Assembly: GCA_017631875.1 (NCBI GenBank)
Contig: JAGBSL010000010.1
Span: 1 to 35,969 of the forward strand
Length of the DNA: 35,969 nt
Reading direction: 5' to 3'
Source of the DNA: Bacteroidales bacterium
Lineage (GTDB): Bacteria; Bacteroidota; Bacteroidia; Bacteroidales; UBA932
The notes below the pieces were generated by a model that saw only the letters and a program-made list of their open reading frames with translations, ran no database searches and was not told the origin of the DNA. Both the position numbers and the translations under genes were made by a program. Of the stretch, positions 16,743 through 23,816 are shown one piece after another; within the stretch, counting starts at the first letter, position 1; each line of letters starts with the position of its first letter.

Positions 16743-18281
16743 ATGAAAAAAATCGCATTATTCCTGATGGCAGCAGCTGCTGTTATCTCATGCAACAAGG
16801 AGGAGTTCGTTCCTCATGTTGACTTCGCTCCAGTAGAGGTGACTATCCCTACTGCAGGTACTGACGAGCTCGCAGAGCCTGTTGCCTTCAACTTCACTGC
16901 AAACGCAGCTTGGACTGCTGAGGTTAAGGGTGAGAACGTGATCGAGTGGCTCTCAATCTCTCCTAAGAAGGGTGAGGCTGGTGAGGCTTCAATTAAGTTC
17001 ACTGCTACAGCTAACACAGCTAAGGAGAACCGTACTGCAACTCTCGAGATCAACGTCGAGGGTCTTGAGACTATCGTGGTTCCTGTAGTTCAGCTCCAGA
17101 AGAACGCTATCGACGTAAACGCTGACGCTGCTTACACTGTATCGTTCAAGGGTGGTTCAGTCGAGATCGAGGTTGGTCACAACGTGGCTTACACTTACGA
17201 GGTTTCTGCTGACTGGCTCGTCGAGACTAAGGCTTACACAACTGACAAGCTTACTTTCACAGTTGCTGAGCAGGAGGTTAACGCTCCAGCAAGAACTGCT
17301 ACAGTAACAGTATACAGCGAGCTTGGCGTTGTTATGATCGTAACTATCACTCAGGAGGCTTGGAGCCCAATCTCTTGGTCTAACTCACTCACTGAGCTTG
17401 GTGCAACTGCAGGTCGCGTAGGTGTTGCTGTTGCTGGTGACAAGGCTTACTTCACAGCTAACGGTGAGCTCTTCGCAGCTGACGCTGCTACAGGCGCTGG
17501 CGCAACTAAGATCGCTCTTCCAGAGGGATTCGTTGCAGGTGGTGTTCACGTTGACGACGCTGGCAACCTTATGGTTTCAGGTCCAGACCGCGTAGTTTCT
17601 GACGGTACTTGCGGACAGCTCCAGCTTTACAAGGTTGCTGCTGACGGTACTTACACTCCACTCGTTGACTACAACTCAGCTAACTACTGGTGCACTGAGA
17701 TGGGTAACTTCCGCGTGAAGGGTGACATCAACGGTGACGCTCTCATCATGGCTTACATCTGCGTTGGTACAGGTCACTATGCAGCTTGGGAAGTTAAGGG
17801 TGGCGTAGTAGGTGAGCCAGTTTATGGCGACCTCCACGACGGTTCATGGGATGCTTCTACAGGTGTTGTTGCTCCTGCAGGTGCTACTCTCGCTGACGGC
17901 TTCTTCGCTATCACTTACGGTTCTACATATAACCTCAACTACTTCAATGGTGAGGCTTGGTCAGAGGTTTATGTAACAGGTTCAACTTGGATGGAGAACT
18001 ACAACTGTATTTCTACAGCTGAGGTTAACGGTAAGAAGTATCTTGCTATGACTGCAAGCTGCCACTTCGATTACGACTACACTGACATCATCGTTGTAGA
18101 CGTTACTGACGTGACTGCAGTCAAGGAGGTATTCAGGATCCAGATGAACTTCCACACTGTAAACGGAGGTGGTCTCACTTACTCAGATATCTACATCAAG
18201 GGTGAGGACGGCAAGCTCGCAGCTTACGTAGTTGACTCTTGGATGGATACAGTTGAGAAGTATCTCTTCCCACTTGAGTAA
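16743..18281 (+). CDS. BACON-domain and beta-propeller surface lipoprotein
   Basis: The 512-aa lipoprotein (lipobox VISC, Cys17) appears to carry two tandem BACON domains (about residues 27-118 and 120-207). Each ends in a hydrophobic beta strand followed by Q (VVPVVQLQ; MIVTITQEAW). A propeller-like C-terminal region related to that of the DUF5018 protein follows. BACON domains in PULs usually act as spacers or glycan-binding modules. Codon use is strikingly uniform: alanine GCT, glycine GGT, asparagine AAC and lysine AAG dominate. This resembles the pckA fragment at the right edge more than the neighbouring genes, which suggests very high expression. It is the last gene before a strong terminator. 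Confidence 0.82.
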   Translation: MKKIALFLMAAAAVISCNKEEFVPHVDFAPVEVTIPTAGTDELAEPVAFNFTANAAWTAEVKGENVIEWLSISPKKGEAGEASIKFTATANTAKENRTATLEINVEGLETIVVPVVQLQKNAIDVNADAAYTVSFKGGSVEIEVGHNVAYTYEVSADWLVETKAYTTDKLTFTVAEQEVNAPARTATVTVYSELGVVMIVTITQEAWSPISWSNSLTELGATAGRVGVAVAGDKAYFTANGELFAADAATGAGATKIALPEGFVAGGVHVDDAGNLMVSGPDRVVSDGTCGQLQLYKVAADGTYTPLVDYNSANYWCTEMGNFRVKGDINGDALIMAYICVGTGHYAAWEVKGGVVGEPVYGDLHDGSWDASTGVVAPAGATLADGFFAITYGSTYNLNYFNGEAWSEVYVTGSTWMENYNCISTAEVNGKKYLAMTASCHFDYDYTDIIVVDVTDVTAVKEVFRIQMNFHTVNGGGLTYSDIYIKGEDGKLAAYVVDSWMDTVEKYLFPLE

Positions 18282-18295
18282 TTTTTTATAAATTT

Positions 18296-18327
18296 GCAGC
18301 CGGGAGCTCCGGTTCCCGGCTGCTTTT
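18296..18327 (+). terminator. Intrinsic terminator ending the PUL operon
   Basis: A 10-bp GC-rich perfect stem, GCAGCCGGGA (18296-18305) with TCCCGGCTGC (18314-18323), is followed by TTTTAATT. It separates the SusCD operon from the epimerase gene, so the genes from 18354 depend on read-through or their own promoter. Confidence 0.92.
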
Positions 18328-18353
18328 AATTAAAACTAAAACCGATCATTACA

Positions 18354-19517
18354 ATGGATTTCAAGAAACTTGCCGCTCAATATAAGAGCGAACTTTTGGA
18401 CAATGTGCTTCCATTCTGGCTTGAGAAGTCTCAGGACCTTGAGTATGGCGGATATTTCAGCTGCCTTGACCGTGATGGAAGCGTGTTCGACACAGATAAG
18501 TTTGTGTGGCTCCAGGGCCGTGAGGTATGGATGTTCGCAATGCTCTACAATAAGGTTGAGAAGAAGCAGGAGTGGCTTGATTGCGCAATCCAGGGAGCAG
18601 AGTTCCTGAAGAAGTATGCGCATGACGGAAACTATGATTTCTACTTCTCGGTTACCCGTGAGGGAAAGCCGATCATCCAGCCTTATAACATCTTCTCAAA
18701 CACATTCGCATGTATGGCCTTTGCACAGCTTGCTGAGGCGACAGGCAGCGATGAGTACAAGGAGATCGCGCTGAAGACATTCCAGAGAATCCTTGACCGT
18801 CGTAATGATCCTAAGGGACGTTGGGAGAAGTCATATCCCGGAACACGTCCTATGAAGGGTTTCGCCCTTCCTATGATTATATGCAACATGGCTCTTGAGG
18901 TAGAGCACATCCTTGAGGACAAGAGCATGCTCGATCAGACAATCGACGAGTGTCTCAGCGAGATCCTTAACGTGTTCTATCATCCTGAGCTTGGAGTGAT
19001 GCTGGAGAATGTATCTCCTGACGGAACTCCTATCGACTGCTTCGAGGGTCGCGAGATCAACCCGGGTCACGACCTTGAGGCGCTTTGGTTCATGATGAAC
19101 CTCGGTATCCGCAGAAACGACAAGGCCCTTATCGACAAGTGCGTGGAGATAGCTCTCAGCGTAGTCGAGTTCGGATGGGACAAGGAGTACGGCGGAATCT
19201 TCTATTTCAAGGACATCAAAGGTGCTCCAATGCAGAAACTCGAGTGGGACCAGAAACTCTGGTGGGTACACCTCGAGTCTGCAATCTGCTTCATCAAAGG
19301 CTACCAGCTCACAGGCAACGAGAAATGTCTGGAGTGGTTCCAGAAGATCCACGACTACATGTGGGCTCATTTCAAGGACGCAGAGTATCCTGAGTGGTAT
19401 GGTTATCTCAACCGCCGCGGTGAGGTTCTCCTCACTCTCAAGGGCGGAAAGTGGAAGGGCTGCTTCCACGTACCAAGAGGCCTCTATCAGATCTGGCAGA
19501 TTCTTGAAACATTGTAA
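18354..19517 (+). CDS. N-acylglucosamine 2-epimerase (AGE/RENBP type)
   Basis: The enzyme interconverts N-acetyl-D-mannosamine and N-acetyl-D-glucosamine in the cytoplasm (no signal peptide). The 387-aa protein covers the full (alpha/alpha)6 barrel. It matches the animal renin-binding-protein epimerase closely as I remember that sequence: VWLQGREVWM, LENVSPDG, NPGHDLEALWF, GGIFYF, LEWDQKLWWVHLE, YGYLNRRGEV and KGCFHVPRG. The histidines of NPGH and GCFH and the Arg of LQGR are at the family's active-site positions. This points to true GlcNAc/ManNAc epimerase rather than cellobiose 2-epimerase or mannose isomerase. It shares a strand with the GHL10 gene downstream. Confidence 0.93.
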   Translation: MDFKKLAAQYKSELLDNVLPFWLEKSQDLEYGGYFSCLDRDGSVFDTDKFVWLQGREVWMFAMLYNKVEKKQEWLDCAIQGAEFLKKYAHDGNYDFYFSVTREGKPIIQPYNIFSNTFACMAFAQLAEATGSDEYKEIALKTFQRILDRRNDPKGRWEKSYPGTRPMKGFALPMIICNMALEVEHILEDKSMLDQTIDECLSEILNVFYHPELGVMLENVSPDGTPIDCFEGREINPGHDLEALWFMMNLGIRRNDKALIDKCVEIALSVVEFGWDKEYGGIFYFKDIKGAPMQKLEWDQKLWWVHLESAICFIKGYQLTGNEKCLEWFQKIHDYMWAHFKDAEYPEWYGYLNRRGEVLLTLKGGKWKGCFHVPRGLYQIWQILETL

Positions 19518-19523
19518 TATACT

Positions 19524-19547
19524 GGGAGGCCTCATGCCTCCCTTTTG
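19524..19547 (+). terminator. Possible weak terminator after the epimerase gene
   Basis: A 7-bp stem, GGGAGGC with GCCTCCC and loop CTCAT, is followed by TTTTGATTTT. It lies just before the next gene start and may only attenuate transcription. Confidence 0.6.
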
Positions 19548-19558
19548 ATTTTATGTGT

Positions 19559-20989
19559 ATGAAGAAATTCTACATCTTCCTGTTTATCTCTTTGCTTCTT
19601 GTGTCATGTTCAGACCGTGGTCTGGACGTGGGTTCCAAGTTTGATGAACTGGGATGGGGCAATCCCGATACACCGGCAGTTCCGGATGATCCTGATAACC
19701 CCGATGATTCCGGTGATGCTCCCGCAAAACCTATCGGCAAGCGCTGTTTCATCTGGATCGAGGGAAACGCCAATTTCAAGGACTATGGAGATAGCCGCGA
19801 GAACATAGCGCGTGATATGGCAAAGATCGCTGACTGCGGATTTACAGATATTGTTCTTGATGTCCGACCTGCGGGTGCCGGCGGCGATGTTCTCTTCAAG
19901 ACTGACAAATGTGACCAGGTCCATTATATGGGAGCATGGGTCGACGGCAATTATGTGAAGGTCGAGAGGCATTCCGATTGGGATTATCTTCAGGCTTTCA
20001 TAGAAGAGGGCCATAAGGCAGGCTTGAGAGTATACGCGGGATTCAATACATTCTGCGGCGGACATGAGTCAGGCCTTGGCCAGAACGGTATCCTGTTCCG
20101 TGATCCGCAGATGAGAAAGCATGCGACAGTTCTTAATACAGATGATGGTCTAAGGTCTATAATGAACGTGTGGGCTGATGAGAAGTTCTTCAATCCGGTC
20201 CATCCCGATGTGCAGAATTACATCTTTGGACTTTTGGAGGATCTTGCCGCATATGAGGACCTTGACGGCATCATTCTCGACAGAGGACGTTTCTATGATT
20301 TCAGAAGTGACTTTTCCGATTATACACGTTCAGAGTTCGAGAAGTATATCGGCAAGAAGGTGACCATGTGGCCGGAGGATGTTCTTCCTGTGGGACATGA
20401 GAACGGCGATTTCGTTCCGAGTCCCAAGCCTCAGTACTTCATGGAATGGATAGAGTTCAGGGCGAAGGTAATTCACGACTTCATGGAGCAGGCCCGCGCC
20501 ACCGTGAAGGGTGTTAATCCGGATGTGGATTTCGGAGCATACGTCGGCGGCTGGTATGAACAGTATTATACATACGGACCGAACTGGGCGAGCCCTTCTT
20601 ATTCTGCCAGCAGAGTTTTCCCTTCATGGGCAACTCAGAAATACGACAGTTTCGGATTCTCCGATATGCTTGACGTACAGATCATAGGTGCATACGCATC
20701 ATATAATGCCGTGTATGGAAACTATGAATGGTCTATGCAGGGATTCTGCCGACTGGCAAAAGAAAAGACCAGGAACGCACCGGGCCTTCTGATCGGAGGA
20801 CCTGACGTCGGAAACTGGAACTGGGACGGCAAGGCGACCATCTCACAGGAACTTTCTGCAGTCACCCAGTCAGTGACAGCCTGCGGCAACGAATGCGACG
20901 GATATTTCCTGTTTGACTTATGCCACCTCAAGCTCGAACCCCGCAAATGGGACGCTGCAAAGGAGGGCATTTCACAGCTAAATAATTAG
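19559..20989 (+). CDS. GHL10-family glycoside hydrolase-like lipoprotein (third copy)
   Basis: This 476-aa lipoprotein (lipobox LVSC, Cys17) has a short Pro/Asp linker (about residues 33-60) and a GHL10 barrel from RCFIWIEGNANFKDY. Landmarks parallel the second copy: LDVRPAGAGGDVLF, GIILDRGRFYD, FRAKVIHDFMEQA, FGAYVGGWY, GPNWASPSY and LLIGGPDVGN. I prefer the ATG at 19559 (MKKFYIF), which starts a normal signal peptide; an ATG two codons earlier at 19553 is also possible. It follows the epimerase by 41 nt across a small hairpin and precedes the 38-bp repeat array. Confidence 0.86.
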   Translation: MKKFYIFLFISLLLVSCSDRGLDVGSKFDELGWGNPDTPAVPDDPDNPDDSGDAPAKPIGKRCFIWIEGNANFKDYGDSRENIARDMAKIADCGFTDIVLDVRPAGAGGDVLFKTDKCDQVHYMGAWVDGNYVKVERHSDWDYLQAFIEEGHKAGLRVYAGFNTFCGGHESGLGQNGILFRDPQMRKHATVLNTDDGLRSIMNVWADEKFFNPVHPDVQNYIFGLLEDLAAYEDLDGIILDRGRFYDFRSDFSDYTRSEFEKYIGKKVTMWPEDVLPVGHENGDFVPSPKPQYFMEWIEFRAKVIHDFMEQARATVKGVNPDVDFGAYVGGWYEQYYTYGPNWASPSYSASRVFPSWATQKYDSFGFSDMLDVQIIGAYASYNAVYGNYEWSMQGFCRLAKEKTRNAPGLLIGGPDVGNWNWDGKATISQELSAVTQSVTACGNECDGYFLFDLCHLKLEPRKWDAAKEGISQLNN

Positions 20990-21004
20990 CCCATTGTCAA
21001 ACGC

Positions 21005-21232
21005 CCATACGTCATTGCAAAGAACAAAGTGACATGTTGTGTCCATACGTCATTGCGAGGAACGAAGTGACGTGTTGTGTCCATACGTCATTGCGAGGAA
21101 CAAAGTGACATGTTGTGTCCGTACGTCATTGCAACGAACAAAGTGACATGTTGTGTCCATACGTCATTGCAACGAACAAAGTGATGTGTTGTGTCCATAC
21201 GTCATTGCGAGGAACGAAGTGACGTGGCAATC
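21005..21232. repeat. Six tandem 38-bp repeats
   Basis: Six head-to-tail units of exactly 38 bp start at 21005, 21043, 21081, 21119, 21157 and 21195. Each contains ACGTCATTGC and AAGTGA, and variation is confined to a few positions. The core CGTCA...TGACG can form a small hairpin in several units. The last unit ends differently, in GTGGCAATC, which can pair with its own ATTGC. There are no unique spacers, so this is not CRISPR. It fills the gap between the third GHL10 and the second DUF4434 gene and may affect mRNA stability or copy number. Confidence 0.9.
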
Positions 21233-21248
21233 TTTAAAATTTTACGTT

Positions 21249-22295
21249 ATGAAAAAAATACTGTCATTCATCCTTCTGTCAGCCATCTGTGTTTCATGCA
21301 GTAGCAGATGCGAATTCACCAACAAGCAGTTCGAGACCCCGGAATGTCTGAAGGGCATGCCGATCAATGCTACATTCCTTGATGAGATCAGCTGGGACAT
21401 TCCCCACCAGAACTGGGGAGTAGAGGAGTGGGACAAGGACTTCCGTGCCATGAGGGATATGGGCATTAATACTGTAGTCCTGATCCGCGCCGGTCTTGGC
21501 CGCTGGATCGCCGCTCCGTTCGAGTCCATCCTTGCCACAGAGGATGTCTACTATCCGCCTGTAGACCTTGTGGAGATGTTCCTCTGCCTTGCGGACAAGT
21601 ATGACATGGCATTCTACTTCGGAATGTATGACTCGGGAAAATACTGGCACGAGGGTGACTACCTCAAGGAAATAGACCTGAACATCAAGCTGATTGATGA
21701 GGTATGGGCGAAATATGGACAACACAAGTCCTTCCAGGGCTGGTATCTCTCCCAGGAGGTCAGCCGCAGGACAAAGAACATGACCAAGATTTACGCTGAG
21801 GTCGGAAGACATGCTAAAGAAGTTTCAGGCAATCTCCCTACAATGGTCTCGCCATATATCCATGGCGTGAAGACAGACCAGGTCATGTGGGGTGATAAGG
21901 CTACGACAGTCTCGGAGCATGAATACGAGTGGAACGAGATCTTGAGCAATCTCCAGGGAGTTGTGGACATCCTGGCATTCCAGGACGGTCAGGTCGACTA
22001 TCACGAACTCTATGACTATCTGGTGGTCAACAAGAAGCTGGCAGACAAATACGGCATGAAATGTTGGACAAACTTCGAGTCCTTCGACCGTGACATGCCG
22101 ATCCGCTTCCTCCCGATCAAGTGGGAGAAACTGCTCCTGAAGATGGACATGGCCCGCAGGGCAGGCATGGACGGAGCAATAACCTTCGAGTTCTCCCACT
22201 TCATGTCACCGAACTCCGAATACTCCCAGGCCGCCCACCTCTACGACCGCTACTGCGAGCACTTCGGCATCAAAAACAAATGGAAAAGCAAATAG
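21249..22295 (+). CDS. DUF4434-type glycoside-hydrolase-like lipoprotein (second copy)
   Basis: This 348-aa lipoprotein (lipobox VSC, Cys17) is a paralogue of the protein at 4968-6056. Shared blocks are ATFLDEISWDIPHQNWG, FYFGMYDSGKYW, GWYLSQEVSRRT, CWTNFESFDRDMPIRFLPIKW and the C-terminal AITFEFSHFMSP. The start is set at 21249 (MKKILSFILL). An upstream in-frame ATG at 21153 lies inside the 38-bp repeats and would add repeat-encoded residues before the signal peptide. Known members are putative TIM-barrel glycosidases without an assigned activity that I know of. Two copies with different export signals suggest two locations or related substrates. Confidence 0.85.
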   Translation: MKKILSFILLSAICVSCSSRCEFTNKQFETPECLKGMPINATFLDEISWDIPHQNWGVEEWDKDFRAMRDMGINTVVLIRAGLGRWIAAPFESILATEDVYYPPVDLVEMFLCLADKYDMAFYFGMYDSGKYWHEGDYLKEIDLNIKLIDEVWAKYGQHKSFQGWYLSQEVSRRTKNMTKIYAEVGRHAKEVSGNLPTMVSPYIHGVKTDQVMWGDKATTVSEHEYEWNEILSNLQGVVDILAFQDGQVDYHELYDYLVVNKKLADKYGMKCWTNFESFDRDMPIRFLPIKWEKLLLKMDMARRAGMDGAITFEFSHFMSPNSEYSQAAHLYDRYCEHFGIKNKWKSK

Positions 22296-22309
22296 GGTTT
22301 TAGCAATAT

Positions 22310-22444
22310 CAGAACAGATACACAGTCTCCGATGGTCCTTCCAACTACGCTGTTCACTGGGAACCTCCACCGGAGGTTCCCTTTATCGTTCACGACCTTC
22401 CCTTTTCGGGAGCCAATGCCATCCGAGACTGTGTATCTGTTCTG
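22310..22444. repeat. Long inverted repeat with nested palindrome
   Basis: Arms of 26 bp at 22310-22335 and 22419-22444 pair with a single mismatch. Inside lies a perfect 10-bp hairpin, GGGAACCTCC (22359-22368) with GGAGGTTCCC (22372-22381). There is no T-run. It begins 14 nt after the DUF4434 stop and ends 3 nt before the 121-bp repeat. It may block 3' exonucleases or be a small non-autonomous mobile element. Confidence 0.85.
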
Positions 22445-22447
22445 TCT

Positions 22448-22568
22448 ATCCTAGCAAAAGAAATGGCAGTTTTTTGTGCGAGGATTCCGAAAATCGGTCC
22501 TAAAACGGCATTTCGGGCTCAAAACAGCAATCCTTGCAAATGAATCGCTCGATTTCTTTGCAAGGATT
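22448..22568. repeat. 121-bp repeat, left copy, flanking the transposase
   Basis: The copy runs from ATCCTAGCA to CAAGGATT and aligns without gaps to 23669-23789. Its right part forms a 12-bp hairpin (22529-22540 with 22557-22568) with a second 5-bp stem AATCG/CGATT inside the loop. The ends are near-inverted (ATCCTAGCA against TGCAAGGAT). Confidence 0.88.
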
Positions 22569-22623
22569 TTTGCTTTACGGGATTCCAGGTGTCCTGTGTC
22601 ACTTGGTTCAGTGATAGTTGATC

Positions 22624-23541
22624 TTACAGTATCGCAAGGCATCGTCTGGCCTGAGATACAGGAATGCAGTACTTTCTCCTTATGAGATCCACCATGTTTT
22701 CTTTTTGTTCAATCTTCAACTGGTACACCGATCTTACACTATAGCCCTGAAGAAGAACATTGTCGATCTCATGACATAACATGGTGTCCGTCATGGCTGT
22801 ATAATTTGCACGGCCATGTTCGTTTCTCAGCATGGTGTTGATGTCATGAAGCCGTACACCTTCCTCGATAGACTCAATGGTAATAGCTGGCAGGTCGGTC
22901 TTATCTTGTTGCTGTTCGCGTATCCATTCTTCGCCAGACAATCTGTTCATGTAGTAGAGAAATGATCGTGCGGTAGAAAACTGATGCTCTATGTCCTGAG
23001 CATCGATTACAGTTTCCGGCAATATCATTCCCTCACTGTTCATCTGGTAGCTCTCTGGCAGTGCACTTCGCCAAGGCAAGAATCTGTATGCTGATTTCCT
23101 TGGTAGAATGTTTCCGGAGTTTTGCCATCCGAATTCCTTCCTGAACATTCCTCGGATTGATGAGAACTCATATCCGAACGGTGTAGCACAGATACCGTGA
23201 TGGACCGGATTTCTCAGTACATAAGCGATTGCAGTCAGCAGGTGGTAGAGTCCTTTAAGTTCTATTTTAAAGAATTGTTCCTCTCCGAGCCTTCCTCTTC
23301 TATGATACTTCGCATTGAAGTACTTGTTGTATGCATACCTGAATTTCATCATGAACCTTTCCGGATCATCAGTCCTCACGATGATGTGTACATGATTGCT
23401 CATGAACACGTATGCAAGTAATATCGCTTCTGTATAGTGCGCTGCCAGACAAAGACAGTTTATCCCCCGTATGAAATCCGCTCTTGATCTGAACATTACC
23501 TCTCCTTCTGATGACAAGCACAAGTGAAAAGTCTTCTTCAT
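22624..23541 (-). CDS. REP-associated tyrosine (Y1, IS200-like) transposase
   Basis: The 305-aa protein has an N-terminal Y1 transposase domain that nicks single-stranded hairpin DNA. The HUH metal site is at His50-Val-His52 in MSNHVHIIVR. Candidate nucleophile tyrosines are in AYNKYFNAKY (residues 70-79). The region LLTAIAYVLRNPVHHG is typical of chromosomal RAYT proteins. The long C-terminal part (about 190-305) ends in a helix-rich segment with a DnaA-like or HTH look (VRSVYQLKIEQKENMVDLIRRKY) that may bind the repeats. There is no second IS gene. Flanking 121-bp hairpin repeats support a RAYT role. The reading frame is intact. Confidence 0.88.
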   Translation of the reverse strand: MKKTFHLCLSSEGEVMFRSRADFIRGINCLCLAAHYTEAILLAYVFMSNHVHIIVRTDDPERFMMKFRYAYNKYFNAKYHRRGRLGEEQFFKIELKGLYHLLTAIAYVLRNPVHHGICATPFGYEFSSIRGMFRKEFGWQNSGNILPRKSAYRFLPWRSALPESYQMNSEGMILPETVIDAQDIEHQFSTARSFLYYMNRLSGEEWIREQQQDKTDLPAITIESIEEGVRLHDINTMLRNEHGRANYTAMTDTMLCHEIDNVLLQGYSVRSVYQLKIEQKENMVDLIRRKYCIPVSQARRCLAIL

Positions 23542-23554
23542 GTTTTTTTAATTT

Positions 23555-23562
23555 CAAAAGTA
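23555..23562 (-). promoter_or_regulatory. Predicted -7 box of the transposase gene
   Basis: TACTTTTG on the minus strand matches TAnnTTTG exactly and lies 13 nt before the ATG at 23541. A -33 TTTG at the usual 19-21 nt distance is not seen. Confidence 0.45.
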
Positions 23563-23668
23563 GAAGTACTTTCACAAACAGACCTTCAAAAAAAGAAAAA
23601 CTTTGTTTTAAAAAAGGAAATAATTTAAAGAAAAAGAAAAATCTGCATGCCTGATACTTGGCAGAGCA

Positions 23669-23789
23669 ATCCTTGCAGAAGAAATGGCACTTTTTTGTGC
23701 GAGGATTCCGAAAAACGGTCTTAAAACGGCATTTCGGGCCTAAAACAGCAATCCTTGCAAAAAAATCAGCCGATTCTTTTGCAAGGATT
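23669..23789. repeat. 121-bp repeat, right copy, flanking the transposase
   Basis: This gapless second copy of the repeat at 22448-22568 runs from ATCCTTGCA to CAAGGATT. Its hairpin stem (23750-23762 with 23777-23789) is intact although the loop sequence has changed, so structure is kept while sequence drifts. The first 9 nt and last 9 nt are perfect inverted repeats here. Confidence 0.88.
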
Positions 23790-23816
23790 GTCAGATAGGT
23801 GTCAGAATGTTTTTGT

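Larger units (their letters stand above)
22448..23789. mobile_element. Possible RAYT-repeat mobile unit
   Basis: A single Y1 transposase gene is bounded by two 121-bp repeats in the same orientation, about 55 nt from the stop and 127 nt from the start of the gene. This is the layout expected when a RAYT gene sits with its cognate REP-like elements. Whether the whole unit moves cannot be told from one genome. Confidence 0.55.

Noticed and set aside
18289..18296. TAAATTTG as a promoter box for the epimerase gene
   Set aside because: It runs into the terminator hairpin, so transcripts would start within the stem, and no -33 element lies at the right distance.
18354..19517. Cellobiose 2-epimerase or mannose isomerase
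   Set aside because: The motif set matches RENBP-type GlcNAc 2-epimerases much better, although only an assay can exclude the alternatives.
18831..19535. 234-codon minus-strand open frame
   Set aside because: It is antisense to the epimerase gene, which has full family motifs; a shadow frame of biased codons.
21005..21232. Possible CRISPR array
   Set aside because: Units are contiguous 38-bp tandem copies with no unique spacers and no cas genes nearby.
21153..21248. N-terminal extension of the second DUF4434 protein
   Set aside because: It would be encoded by the tandem repeats and would place 32 residues before a clear Sec lipoprotein signal peptide starting at 21249.
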